Shown here: piece by piece, positions 1-11,933 of the stretch
How the letters are laid out: every line of letters starts with the position of its first letter
Position numbering within the stretch: position 1 is the stretch's first letter
NCBI GenBank assembly: GCA_963971575.1
Contig: OZ020615.1
Span: forward strand, 65,600,747-65,664,746
Direction: 5' to 3'
Origin: Liopterus haemorrhoidalis
Taxonomy: Eukaryota > Arthropoda > Insecta > Coleoptera > Dytiscidae
Length of the DNA: 64,000 bases
Notes under the pieces: model-generated
What the model was told of the DNA's origin: nothing
Databases searched by the model: none
The model's input: the letters and a program-made list of their open reading frames with translations, nothing else
Made by a program: the position numbers and the translations under genes

Positions 1-271
1 GCATCAGGTCTTTCCAGATATCCGGGGGACCAAAGACCTGACATTTAGAGCAAGATGATGGTGATGTCAAAACTGAACTGGCACAATTAAAAAAATAAGT
101 TTAGTTTGAAAATTTAAATTTAAAAAAATGATAGCTCAAAAACCGCCAGAGATAGAGACCTACGGTAGAAATTTTTAAAATCTACATGTACTGTTTACTT
201 TAAAATAAATTTGGGACCTGAAAAAACTAACTGGAAAATCTTATACAATGTGAAAAAGAAAACACTTAAAA

Positions 272-584
272 TGTATGCCCGAGTGATTTCTGACTCTAGC
301 CAGTTTATGACTAGCTGGAATGTGATTGGCGAGATGTACTGTTGTTTGAATAATCTGCGTGTAATTTGATTATTTGCTTCATTTTATAAAAATCTGTCTA
401 TCTATCAATAACTGAGCTGTGAAAGAGAAAAGCGACTTTATAGTGAAAAAAGCTACCCCTTCCCCCGTAACATTACCTTTGAACACCATTAATTTGTACA
501 ACATAGGGTAAAGCCTAAGGGCCTCCGCCGTAGAAAATGATTTTAAAAAGGGCTCCGCAAGTCGAAAAGGTTGTAAACCACTGA
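272..584 (+). mobile_element. Degenerate hAT-like insertion, divergent variant
   Basis: The monomer sequence breaks off near 272 and resumes with ATTTAGCC at 585, the same resumption point as after the well-defined hAT copies further right. The 3' end reads GGGCTCCGCAAG and then AAAAGGTTGTAAACCACTG, a typical hAT terminal inverted repeat. The 5' terminal repeat is not recognisable, so the left boundary is only where monomer homology stops. It may be an older or rearranged copy of the same insertion. Confidence 0.45.
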
Positions 585-2464
585 TTTAGCCTATACGAAG
601 ACAAAAAAAAGAGGGTGAAATCAACTAGAAGATCTAGTAGTGGTATACAAGACACCTGGAGAGATATTTAGCCAGATAATGGATGTCTCCAAAAAACAGC
701 AAAAATGAAAAGAAAAATTCAAAGATTTCTAGATAACTATTTTTTGGTTATTGGACACTTTTGGACTTACTCACCACCATGTTGCTTTGCATCAGGTCTT
801 TCCAGATATCTGGGGGACCAAAGACCTGACACTTAGAGCAAGATGATGGTGATGCCAAAACTGAACTGGCACAGTAAAAAAACAAGTTTAGTTTGCAAAT
901 TTGAATTTAAAAAAATGATAGCTCAAAAACGGCCAGAGATAGAGACCTGCGGTTGGAATTTTTGAAATCTACATGTATTGTTTACTCTAAAATAAATTTG
1001 GGACCTTAAAAAACGACTAAAAAATTTTGATAAATTAAAGTATGAATTGACAAGGAAAATATTTTAAAATGACAAAAAATAATTATTTTTTTGGCAATAG
1101 AGGGTCAATTATTTAGCCAATGCAAAGACAGAAAAAGGCGAAGAAATCAGCAGATTAGGGGACAAAATCAAATGGATGCATCCAATAAACAGCAAACATT
1201 AAAAATCAATTTTGAAAGATTTCTAGATAATTACTTTTTGGTCATTGGACATTTTTGGATTTACTCACCACCATATTGCTCTGCATCAGGTCTTTCCAGA
1301 TATCTGGGGGACCAAACACCTGACACTAAGAGCAAGATAATGCTGATGCCAGAACTGGACTGGCACAGTAAAAAAGTAATTTTATTATATATTCGAAAAT
1401 TTGAATTTAAAAAAATCGTAGCTCAAAAACGGTTAGAGATAGACTTTCGGTTGAAATTTTTGAAATCTACATGAACAATTTACTCTATAAAAATTGGGCC
1501 CCTAACAAAACAATTATAAAATCTCCTCTGAACCGGCAGAAAAAACATACGAAAATTGTAACAAAAATTAAAAATCAGTCTGTCCAGATTTTTGGCCTTA
1601 CTCACCACCATATTGCTCTTACTGGTCAGGTCTTTCCAGATATCTGGGGTAACAAAGACCTGGCACTTAGAGCAAGATGATGGTGATGCCAAAACTGGAC
1701 TGACAAACCAAAAAAAAAAAAATTTTATATTTAAAAAAAATTGAAAAAAAAGGCTCATATACGGTTGGAGATAGACTTGCGATTAGAATTTTTGAAAATT
1801 ACATGTACTCTTTACTCTAAAAGAAATTTAGGGCTTTAAAAAGTTAGTTCGAAAATGTTATAGGAACAGACAAACAAAATTCTTGAAATTGCCCAAAAAT
1901 AATTATTTTGCCCATAAAGGGTTAATTGTTTAGCCAGTGCGAAGACAGCAAAAGAGGGGGAAATCAACAAGAAGATCTATCATTGGTATACAGGATACCT
2001 GGAGAGATATTTAGCCAGATTAAGGACAAAAAACGAATGAATGAATCCAAAAAACAGCAAAAATGAAACAAAAAAAATCAAAGATTTCTAGATAATTATT
2101 TTTTGGTTATTGGACATTTTTGGACTTACTCACCACCATGTTGCTTTGCATCAGGTCTATCCAGATATCTGGGGGACCAAAGATCTGACACTTAGAGCAA
2201 GATGATGGTGATGCCAAAACTGAACTGGCACAGTAAAAAAACAAGTTTAGTTTGAAAATTTGAATTTAAAAAAATGATAGCTCAAAAACGGCCAGAGATA
2301 GAGACCTGCGGTAGGATTTTTTTAAATCTACATGTATTTTTTATTCTAAAATAAATTTGGAACCTTAAAAAACTAACTGGAAAGTCTTATACAAGGTGAA
2401 AACAAAATAATTGATATTGACAAAAAATAATTATTTTTGGAAATAGAGGATTAATTATTTAGCC

Positions 2465-2886
2465 CATTGGTTCTCAACCTGTGCTCCGCGTGCACATCTC
2501 AAGGGCTCCGAAGCCGTTGCAAGAAATAAAATAAATAAAAATGGAATAAAATTAAAAGAATTAGGAATAAAAAACAGAATCAAAATAATAAATCTGGAAA
2601 TTACATTCTGAATGAAAATTTGAAGACAGAGATAATGTCTCTGTTAGAAAATATTAGGCCAAGTTATTTCTACTCTGCTGCTAGAATGTATTTTATACAA
2701 GTACTTTATGATGGCGGTCGGTCCTGCGGTAGCCACAGCTGATTTTTTATCTTCCTACAGTAATTTTTTTCTAAGTAAAGTAAGTGTATCGCGTAGATAA
2801 AAAGGTTGAAAACCACCATAAAATTTGGTTAAAATTTTTCGCACACAACAATGATAGCTATCACTACGAAAGGTTGTGAACCACTG
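2465..2886 (+). mobile_element. Non-autonomous hAT element (MITE), copy 1
   Basis: The element starts CATTGGTTCTCAACCTGTG and ends AAAGGTTGTGAACCACTG; the ends are inverted repeats of about 16 bp with the classic hAT consensus. It is flanked by a perfect 8-bp direct repeat ATTTAGCC at 2457-2464 and 2887-2894, the target duplication length of hAT transposases. Length is 422 bp and there is no transposase ORF, so it was mobilised in trans. The host sequence is the 500-bp monomer; uninterrupted monomers elsewhere read ATTTAGCCAATGC at this point. Confidence 0.88.
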
Positions 2887-4397
2887 ATTTAGCCAATACG
2901 AAGACAAAAAAAGAGGGCGAAATCAACTAGAAGATCTAGCATTGGTATACAGGACACTTGGAGGGATATTTAGCCAGATAATGGATGCATCCAAAAACAG
3001 CAAAAATGAAAAAAAAAATTCAAAGATTTCTAGATAACTATTTTTTGGTTATTGGACATTTTTGGACTTACTGACCACCATGTTGCTTTGCATCAGGTCT
3101 TTCCAGATATCTGGGGGACCAAAGACCTGACACTTAGAGCAAGATGATGGTGATGCCAAAACTGAACTGGCACAGTAAAAAAACAAGTTTAGTTTGCAAA
3201 TTTGAATTTAAAAAAAATGATAAGCTCAAAAACGGCCAGAGATAGAGACCTGCGGTTGGAATTTTTGAAATCTACATGTATTGTTTACTCTAAAATAAAT
3301 TTGGGACCTTAAAAAACGACTAAAAAATTTTGATAAATTAAAGTTTGAAATGACAAGGAAAATATTTTGAAATGACAAGGAAAATATTTTAAAATGACAA
3401 AAAATAATTATTTTTTGAAGAAATCAGCAGATTAGGGGCCAAAATCAAATGGATGCATCCAATAAACAGCAAACATTAAAAATCAATTTTGAAAGATTTC
3501 TAGATAACTATTTTTTGGTTATTGGACACTTTTGGACTTACTCACCACCATGTTGCTTTGCATCAGGTCTTTCCAGATATCTGGGGGACCAAAGACCTGG
3601 CACTTAGAGCAAGATGATGGTGATGCCAAAACTGGACTGACAAAGCAAAAAAAAAATTTTATATTTAAAAAAAATTGAAAAAAAGGCTCATATACGGTTG
3701 GAGATAGACTTGCGATTAGAATTTTGGAAAACTACATGTACTCTTTACTCTAAAAGAAATTTAGGGCTTTAAAAAGTTAGTTCGAAAATGTTATAGGAAC
3801 AGACAAACAAAATTCTTTAAATTGCCCAAAAATAATTATTTTGCCCATAAAGGGTTATTTGTTTAGCCAATGCGAAGACAGCAAAAGAGGGGGAAATCAA
3901 CAAGAAGATCTATCATTGGTATACAGGATACCTGGAGAGATATTTAGCCAGATTAGGGACAAAAAACGAATGGATGAATCCAAAAAACAGCAAAAATGAA
4001 ACAAAAAAAATCAAAGATTTCTAGATAATTATTTCTTGGTTATTGGACATTTTTGGACTTACTCACCACCTTGTTGCTTTGCATCAGGTCTTTCCAGGTA
4101 TCTGGGGGACCAAAGACCTGACACTTAGAGCAAGATGATGGTGATGCCAAAACTGAACTGGCACAGTAAAAAAACAAGTTTAGTTTGAAAATTTGAATTT
4201 AAAAAAATGATAGCTCAAAAACGGCCCGAGATAGAGACCTGCGGTAGGATTTTTTTAAATCTACATGTATTTTTTATTCTAAAATAAATTTGGAACCTTA
4301 AAAAACTAACTGGAAAGTCTTATACAAGGTGAAAACAAAATAATTGATATTGACAAAAAATAATTATTTTTGGAAATAGAGGGTTAATTATTTAGCC

Positions 4398-4820
4398 CAT
4401 TGGTTCCCAACCTGTGCTCCGCGTGCACTTCTCAAGGGCTCCGAAGCCGTTGCAAGAAATAAAATAAATAAAAATGGAATAAAATCATAAGAATTAGGAA
4501 TAAAAAACAGAATCAAAATAATAAATCTGGAAATTACATTCTGAATGAAAATTTGAAGACAGAGATAATGTCTCTGTTAGAAAATATTAGGCCAAGTTAT
4601 TTCTACTCTGCTGCAAGAATGTATTTCATACAAGTACTTTATGATGGCGGTCGGTCCTGTGGTAGCCACAGCTGATTTATTTATCTTCCTACAGTAATTT
4701 TTTTCCAAGTAAAGTAAGTGTATCGCGTAGATAAAAAGGTTGAAAACCACCATAAAATTTGTTTCAAATTTTTCGCACACAACAATGATAGCTATCACTA
4801 CGAAAGGTTGTGAACCACTG
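4398..4820 (+). mobile_element. Non-autonomous hAT element, amplified copy 2
   Basis: This is the same 423-bp element at the same monomer position, with ATTTAGCC on both sides (4390-4397 and 4821-4828). Identical site and target duplication mean it was copied with the tandem array rather than inserted again. A 73-aa minus-strand ORF inside it (4577-4798) is a by-product; the next copy has the same one and it has no recognisable domain. Confidence 0.86.
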
Positions 4821-6318
4821 ATTTAGCCTATACGAAGACAAAAAAAGAGGGCGAAATCAACTAGAAGATCTAGCATTGGTATACAGGACACCTGGAGGGA
4901 TATTTAGCCAGATAATGGATGCATCCAAAAACAGCAAAAATGAAAAAAAAAATTCAAAGATTTCTAGATAACTATTTTTTGGTAATTGGACATTTTTGGA
5001 CTTACTGACCACCATGTTGCTTTGCATCAGGTCTTTCCAGATATCTGGGGGACCAAAGACCTGACACTTAGAGCAAGATGATGGTGATGCCAAAACTGAA
5101 CTGGCACAGTAAAAAAACAAGTTTAGTTTGCAAATTTGAATTTAAAAAAAATGATAAGCTCAAAAACGGCCAGAGATTTGGAATTTTTGAAATCTACATG
5201 TATTGTTTACTCTAAAATAAATTTGGGACCTTAAAAAACGACTAAAAAATTTTGATAAATTAAAGTTTGAAATGACAAGGAAAATATTTTGAAATGACAA
5301 GGAAAATATTTTAAAATGACAAAAAATAATTATTTTTTGAAGAAATCAGCAGATTAGGGGCCAAAATCAAATGGATGCATCCAATAAACAGCAAACATTA
5401 AAAATCAATTTTGAAAGATTTCTAGATAACTATTTTTTGGTTATTGGACACTTTTGGACTTACTCACCACCATGTTGCTTTGCATCAGGTCTTTCCAGAT
5501 ATCTGGGGGACCAAAGACCTGGCACTTAGAGCAAGATGATGGTGATGCCAAAACTGGACTGACAAAGCAAAAAAAAATTTTATATTTAAAAAAAATTGAA
5601 AAAAAGGCTCATATACGGTTGGAGATAGACTTGCGATTAGAATTTTGGAAAACTACATGTACTCTTTACTCTAAAAGAAATTTAGGGCTTTAAAAAGTTA
5701 GTTCGAAAATGTTATAGGAACAGACAAACAAAATTCTTGAAATTGCCCAAAAATAATTATTTTGCCCATAAAGGGTTAATTGTTTAGCCAGTGCGAAGAC
5801 AGCAAAAGAGGGGGAAATCAACAAGAAGATCTATCATTGGTATACAGGATACCTGGAGAGATATTTAGCCAGATTAGGGACAAAAAACGAATGGATGAAT
5901 CCAAAAAACAGCAAAAATGAAACAAAAAAAATCAAAGATTTCTAGATAATTATTTCTTGGTTATTGGACATTTTTGGACTTACTCACCACCTTGTTGCTT
6001 TGCATCAGGTCTTTCCAGGTATCTGGGGGACCAAAGACCTGACACTTAGAGCAAGATGATGGTGATGCCAAAACTGAACTGGCACAGTAAAAAAACAAGT
6101 TTAGTTTGAAAATTTGAATTTAAAAAAATGATAGCTCAAAAACGGCCAGAGATAGAGACCTGCGGTAGGATTTTTTTAAATCTACATGTATTTTTTATTC
6201 TAAAATAAATTTGGAACCTTAAAAAACTAACTGGAAAGTCTTATACAAGGTGAAAACAAAATAATTGATATTGACAAAAAATAATTATTTTTGGAAATAG
6301 AGGGTTAATTATTTAGCC

Positions 6319-6741
6319 CATTGGTTCCCAACCTGTGCTCCGCGTGCACTTCTCAAGGGCTCCGAAGCCGTTGCAAGAAATAAAATAAATAAAAATGGAA
6401 TAAAATCATAAGAATTAGGAATAAAAAACAGAATCAAAATAATAAATCTGGAAATTACATTCTGAATGAAAATTTGAAGACAGAGATAATGTCTCTGTTA
6501 GAAAATATTAGGCCAAGTTATTTCTACTCTGCTGCAAGAATGTATTTCATACAAGTACTTTATGATGGCGGTCGGTCCTGTGGTAGCCACAGCTGATTTA
6601 TTTATCTTCCTACAGTAATTTTTTTCCAAGTAAAGTAAGTGTATCGCGTAGATAAAAAGGTTGAAAACCACCATAAAATTTGTTTCAAATTTTTCGCACA
6701 CAACAATGATAGCTATCACTACGAAAGGTTGTGAACCACTG
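6319..6741 (+). mobile_element. Non-autonomous hAT element, amplified copy 3
   Basis: Nearly identical to the copy at 4398 and offset by exactly 1921 bp, with the same ATTTAGCC flanks (6311-6318 and 6742-6749). The close identity of the 4398 and 6319 copies points to a recent duplication of the 1.92-kb higher-order unit. Confidence 0.86.
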
Positions 6742-8615
6742 ATTTAGCCTATACGAAGACAAAAAAAGAGGGCGAAATCAACTAGAAGATCTAGAATTGG
6801 TATACAGGACACCTGGAGAGATATTTAGCCAGATAATGGATGCATCCAAAAATAGCAAAAATGAAAAAAAAAAATTCAAAGATTTCTAGATAACTATTTT
6901 TTGGTAATTGGACATTTTTGGACTTACTGACCACCATGTTGCTTTGCATCAGGTCTTTCCAGATATCTGGGGGACCAAAGACCTGACACTTAGAGCAAGA
7001 TGATGGTGATGCCAAAACTGAACTGGCACAGTAAAAAAACAAGTTTAGTTTGCAAATTTGAATTTAAAAAAATGATAGCTCAAAAACGGTCAGAGATAGA
7101 GACCTGCGGTTGGAATTTTTGAAATCTTAATGTATTGTTTACTCTAAAATAAATTTGGGACTTTAAAAAACGACTAAAAAATTTTGATAAATTAAAGTAT
7201 GAACTGACAAGGAAAATATTTTAAAATGACAAAAAATAATTATTTTTTGGTAATAGAGGGTCAATTATTTAGCCAATGCAAAGACGGAAAAAGACTAAGA
7301 AATCAGCAGATTAGGGGCCAAAATCAAATGGATGCATCCAATAAACAGCAAACATTAAAAATCAATTTTGAAACATTTCTAGGTAATTACTTTTTGGTTA
7401 TTGGACATTTTTGGATTTACTCACCACCATATTGCTCTGCATCAGGTCTTTCCAGATATCTGGGGGACCAAAGACCTGACACTAAGAGCAAGATAATGCT
7501 GATGCCAGAACTGGACTGGCACAGTAAAAAAGTAATTTTATTATATATTCGAAAATTTGAATTTAAAAAAATCGTAGCTCAAAAACGGTTAGAGATAGAG
7601 ACTTTCGGTTGGAATTTTTGAAATCTACATGAACAATTTACTCTATAAAAATTGGGCCCCTAACAAAACAATTATAAAATCTCCTCTGAACCGGCAGACA
7701 AAACATTCGAAAATTGCAACAAAAATTAAAAATCAGTCTGTCCAGATTTTTGGCCTTACTCACCACCATATTGCTCTTACTGGTCAGGTCTTTCCAGATA
7801 TCTGGGGGACCAAAGACCTGGCACTTAGAGCAAGATGATGGTGATGCACATACTGGACTGACAAAGCAAAAAAAATAATTTTATATTTAAAAAAAATTGA
7901 AAAAAAGGCTCATATACGGTTGGAGATAGACTTGCGATTAGAATTTTTGAAAACTATTGTACTCTTTACTCTAAAAGAAATTTAGGGCTTTAAAAAGTTA
8001 GTTCGAAAATGTTATAGGAACAGACAAACAAAATTCTTGAAATTGCCCAAAAATAATTATTTTGCCCATAAAGGGTTAATTGTTTAGCCAATGCGAAGAC
8101 AGCAAAAGAGGGGGAAATCCACAAGAAGATCTATCATTGGTATACAAGACACCTGGAGAGATATTTAGCCAGATTAGGGACAAAAAACGAATGGATGAAC
8201 CCAAAAATAGCAAAAATGAAACAAAAAAAAATCAAAGATTTCTAGATAATTATTTTTTGGTTATTGGACATTTTTGGACTTACTCACCACCATGTTGCTT
8301 TGCATCAGGTCTTTCCAGTTATCTGGGGGACCAAAGATCTGACACTTAGAGCAAGATGATGATGATGCCAAAACTGAACTGGCACAGTAAAAAATAAGTT
8401 TAGTTTGAAAATTTGAATTTAAACAAATGAGCTCAAAAACGGCCAGAAATAGAGACCTGCGGTAGGATTTTTTTAAATCTACATGTATTTTTTATTCTAA
8501 AATAAATTTGGAACCTTAAAAAACTAACTGGAAAGTCTTATACAAGGTGAAAACAAAATAATTGATATTGACAAAAAATAATTATTTTTGGAAATAGAGG
8601 GTTAATTATTTAGCC

Positions 8616-8939
8616 CATTGGTTCAATCATATCAAAATAATAAATCTGGAAATTACATTCTGAATGAAAATTTGAAGACAGAGATAATGTCTCTGTTAGA
8701 AAATATTAGGCCAAGTTATTTCTACTCTGCTGCTAGAATGTATTTTATACAAGTACTTTATGATGGCGGTCGGTCCTGTGGTAGCCACAGCTGATTTATT
8801 TATCTTCCTACAGTAATTTTTTTCCAAGTAAAGTAACTGTATCGCGTAGGTAAAAAGGTTGAAAACCACCATAAAATTTGTTTCAAATTTTTCGCACACA
8901 ACAATGATAGCTATCACTACGAAAGGTTGTGAACCACTG
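8616..8939 (+). mobile_element. Non-autonomous hAT element, amplified copy 4, internally deleted
   Basis: Both flanking ATTTAGCC copies are kept (8608-8615 and 8940-8947). About 100 bp just inside the 5' terminal repeat is missing, so the sequence jumps from CATTGGTTCAATC to the region of the other copies that begins ATCAAAATAATAAATC. The rest aligns with copies 1-3. Confidence 0.84.
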
Positions 8940-9604
8940 ATTTAGCCTATACGAAGACAAAAAAAGAGGGCGAAATCAACTAGAAGATCTAGCATTGGTA
9001 TACAGGACACCTGGAGAGATATTTAGCCAGATAATGGATGCATCCAAAAACTGCAAAAATGAAAAAAAAAATTCAAAGATTTCTAGATAACTATTTTTTG
9101 GTTATTGGACATTTTTGGACTTACTGACCACCATGTTGCTTTGCATCAGGTCTTTCCAGATATCTGGGGGACCAAAGACCTGACACTTAGAGCAAGATGA
9201 TGGTGATGCCAAAACTGAACTGGCACAGTAAAAAAACAAGTTTAGTTTGCAAATTTGAATTTAAAAAAATGATAGCTCAAAAACGGTCAGAGATAGAGAC
9301 CTGCGGTTGGAATTTTTGAAATCTTAATGTATTGTTTACTCTAAAATAAATTTGGGACCTTAAAAAACGACTAAAAAATTTTGATAAATTAAAGTATGAA
9401 CTGACAAGGAAAATATTTTAAAATGACAAAAAATAATTATTTTTTGGTAATAGAGGGTCAATTATTTAGCCAATGCAAAGACGGAAAAAGACTAAGAAAT
9501 CAGCAGATTAGGGGCCAAAATCAAATGGATGCATCCAATAAACAGCAAACATTAAAAATCAATTTTGAAACATTTCTAGGTAATTACTTTTTGGTTATTG
9601 GACG

Positions 9605-9944
9605 GAAGAATTTTTATAATTTTCGTTAAAAAAAAAATTAAATTGGAGGGCGCAGTGTCCTTTAAAAATGCCTCCAAAATGGAAAAGCTAAAATATAGAT
9701 ATTTAAAAATACCTAAAATATAAAACTTTTTAAATTATTTTGTACCAGGTTACCCCTACCTCCGAAAATTTCAGCCTTAAAACTAAAAATCCCAATAAAG
9801 ACCTCACCATAATATGAAAGAAAGTTCGCGATGAATGAGAAAATATTCTGTTATTTATTTTAAAATATATATTCTTAAGTTCTGAACATTAAATAGGTTT
9901 TCCTTTTTTTTTCCTGTCATACAGACAGATGGATGACGGTATAA
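9605..9944. other. AT-rich sequence without recognised features
   Basis: The tandem array ends near 9604 and the sequence becomes single-copy within this window. It is AT-rich with poly-A and poly-T tracts. I see no ORF of note, no RNA gene and no terminal inverted repeats. Confidence 0.6.
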
Positions 9945-10111
9945 GAGTTGGTTTTTTTTTTAAATTTTTTAATTTTAAATGGCCTTTGCTACTTCGGCAA
10001 TTAGCCAGGATAATTCTATTATTTTGGAAAATTCCATGCCTGAACATGATTCAAACCCGATACCTTAAGAACGTAGGGCACATCTGCTACCACTACGCTA
10101 CTCCGGTCGGC
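9945..10111 (-). mobile_element. tRNA-derived SINE, antisense copy
   Basis: Read on the minus strand, the element begins GCCGACCGGAGTAGCGTAG at 10111 and contains an A-box-like TAGCGTAGTGGT and a B-box-like GGTTTGAATC. A body follows with CCTGGCTAATTGCC and GCAAAGGCCATTTA, then an A/T-rich tail. Head and body match the plus-strand copies at 35210, 42499 and 48431, which fixes the family and orientation. The overlapping 63-aa plus-strand ORF is a reading frame through this SINE, not a gene. Confidence 0.8.
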
Positions 10112-10374
10112 AGTTTATAAATTAACCTACGGACCTTAAAATGTCCAAAATACTTTTTAAAACCATTAATTTATCTGTACCCGTATGTATTTTTTTTTCT
10201 TTTCTAATAATTTTTAGAAATTTTTTGTCCTTTCTGGACAACAGAATTGGAAATTATGGCCAGCAAAAATATAAAAAAAGACTTGAAAATATCGTCTGTT
10301 TCTATATAAATGCCCCAATATTTTTGGGTGTGACAAAATAAAAAATACTCAAGAATTATTGAGGGCTTACCCCC

Positions 10375-10398
10375 GTAGTCCCAGCGATCTGGGACTAC
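10375..10398. other. Perfect 10-bp hairpin with 4-nt loop
   Basis: GTAGTCCCAG and CTGGGACTAC are perfect inverted repeats separated by CGAT; one further C-G pair extends the stem to 11 bp. It lies after a stretch reading TACTCAAGAATTATTGAGG that recurs in diverged form before a second hairpin at 12338. Its function is unknown. It could be a structural element of a decayed transposon. Confidence 0.7.
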
Positions 10399-10479
10399 GC
10401 CCTTCTCTGAACCTGCATGGGGCCCTCCAGCGATGGCTGCAACAACAAAACAACAATTAGCAACAAAATCAAAAACCCA

Positions 10480-11073
10480 AAAAAAATTCAAAATTTTTCG
10501 TTTTATCAAAAAATGACTCTAATAAAAGTTGTTAGTTATTGATTTATAGCAACTTTTGTTAAATACATTTTTTCAAAATATTATTTTGTTAAATCGCAAA
10601 AATCTTAAAGTCGACACGGGTAAACTCCCATTTCTAGTTAACCGATTTTTATCAAAAGTTGATCAACTCGTGCCATTGATGTCAAAAGTTTAAATATGAA
10701 GTTTCATAAAAATCCTTTTAGCCGAATTTGCTCTTCACGTGTACACAGACAGACAGGCTGATGGACAGACGGACAGACAGACAGATTGACGGACTGACGG
10801 ACAGACAGACAGACGAACAGACGGACGGACAGACAGACAGGCGGATAGACAGACAGACGGACGGACAGACAGACAGGCGGATAGACAGACAGACGGACAG
10901 ACAGACAGAAAGACGGACAGCCGGATAGACCGACCGACAGACATCATGTTAAAAATAATCAAAAAGTTATGCAGCTACCTCAATTCGTGGAGATCCATCG
11001 AAATCTCGAAATGTCAAAATGTCAAAATCGGTATGATCGCAATCCTCCCTTATATATGTTGGCGGTCGGTAAA
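10480..11073 (-). repeat. Dispersed repeat carrying a GACA microsatellite, minus copy
   Basis: On the minus strand this starts near TACCGACCGCCAACATATA, continues through ATTTCGATGGATCTCC and a TCTG/GTCC-rich stretch, and ends in AAACTCCCATTT and poly-T/A sequence. A second copy lies on the plus strand at 21556-22062, and truncated copies occur at 32952 and 39952. Microsatellite and flanks always travel together, so the microsatellite is an internal part of the element. The element class is not recognised. Confidence 0.75.
10745..10944 (+). repeat. GACA/GACG tetranucleotide microsatellite
   Basis: About 200 bp of imperfect tandem GACA units with GACG, GATA and GGCG variants. ORFs on both strands here (66 and 75 aa, made of Asp/Arg/Gln/Thr or Ser/Val/Cys/Leu repeats) result from the 4-bp period and are not genes. 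Confidence 0.95.
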
Positions 11074-11376
11074 AATAATGGACATACAGCTTTAGAAAAT
11101 AAACTTACCAAGTTCAGGAGAGCTATTTTGCAAATTCCTTCGCCGACAGCATCCCCCTCTACTTCTAGGGCCGATTAAATTCGGAAAAAATAATTGGAAA
11201 CACTGATTCTTTAGTTTAAGGTCTTCTCGGACCATTCAAGATCAGCTGCAACAGCAAAAAATATTTAATAACAAGAATAAATAATTATATGTATATGTAT
11301 ATAGGGCTTGTAGATTGTATCGACGAAACCCTAACAATGTCCAATATATTTTTTAAAACCATTCATTTTTGTGTAA

Positions 11377-11381
<5 letters not shown>

Positions 11382-11411
<30 letters not shown>
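11382..11411 (+). repeat. (GT)n microsatellite
   Basis: A run of about 14 GT dinucleotides inside the degenerate repeat; the matching position of the 10.1-kb copy reads GTACCCGTATGT. Confidence 0.95.
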
Positions 11412-11412
<1 letters not shown>

Positions 11413-11582
11413 TTTTTTTCTTCTTAATTTTTCATTTTTTTTTCGTATGTTTTTCATATTTTTTTTCAAAAATTGTATCATTTTGTTACTTCTAAACACA
11501 AAAATTCAATATTTTTTTATAGCAGAAATATAAAAAAAGACGTTAAAAATCTGTTTTTATATCAATGCATAATTTTCTAGTG

Positions 11583-11867
11583 CAGTGTTTCTCAACAGGT
11601 GGTCCGCAGACCATCAGTGGTCCCCAGAAAAATTTAGTGGTCCGCGAAAGTTTTTATATATGTTTTTTGCAGTATTTTTGTTATTTTTTACGCAAATTTT
11701 TTATGTAAATAATTTATATTTTGTTTATTTTATGTAAACTTTCTGTGATTTTCTACAAATAAAATAAATGTATTTAGTAGCACATTAAATATATTTGTTT
11801 TCTTGCAAAAACTGAACCAACAATTATTATTAGTGGTCCGCGGTGCGTTTTTGGTTGAGAAACACTG
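11583..11867 (+). mobile_element. 285-bp hAT-type MITE with TIRs and 8-bp TSD
   Basis: The 5' end CAGTGTTTCTCAACA and 3' end GGTTGAGAAACACTG are near-perfect inverted repeats. Inside them, GTGGTCCGCAGACC and GTGGTCCGCGGTGCG extend the subterminal similarity. The flanks TTCTAGTG (11575-11582) and TTTTAGTG (11868-11875) are an 8-bp target duplication with one mismatch. There is no transposase ORF. It belongs to a different hAT subfamily from the one in the left array. Confidence 0.88.
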
Positions 11868-11933
11868 TTTTAGTGTTTACGTGCGTTACTTTTTTCACAT
11901 TTTTTTCAAAAATCAATTTTGGGGTACGTGAGT

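Larger units (their letters stand above)
1..9604 (+). repeat. Tandem array of ~500-bp monomer with palindromic core
   Basis: Sixteen copies of a core beginning AGGTCTTTCC are seen at about 6, 794, 1288, 1628, 2153, 3094, 3564, 4086, 5029, 5487, 6007, 6951, 7444, 7796, 8307 and 9148. The spacing is 340-525 bp where nothing is inserted and 788-944 bp where a hAT-like element is present. A larger period of about 1.92 kb (for example 4398 to 6319) groups several monomers. Each core holds the perfect 12-bp palindrome CCAGATATCTGG flanked by AGGTCTTT and AAAGACCT, with longer imperfect arms. The array is cut off by the window start and ends abruptly near 9604. Short ORFs of 60-130 aa across it are recurring translations of the repeat in several frames and both strands, so I do not call genes. 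Confidence 0.9.

Noticed and set aside
1091..8917. ORFs of 60-131 aa in the left array, some repeated (for example a peptide with SKCQVFGPPDIWKDL)
   Set aside because: They recur because the monomer recurs, they occur on both strands and in several frames over the same palindrome, and their lengths differ by frameshifts between copies. No domain or codon signal supports a gene.
10728..10962. Repetitive ORFs rich in Asp/Arg/Gln/Thr or Cys/Leu/Ser/Val
   Set aside because: Translations of a GACA microsatellite; a 4-bp period without stops gives long frames on both strands.
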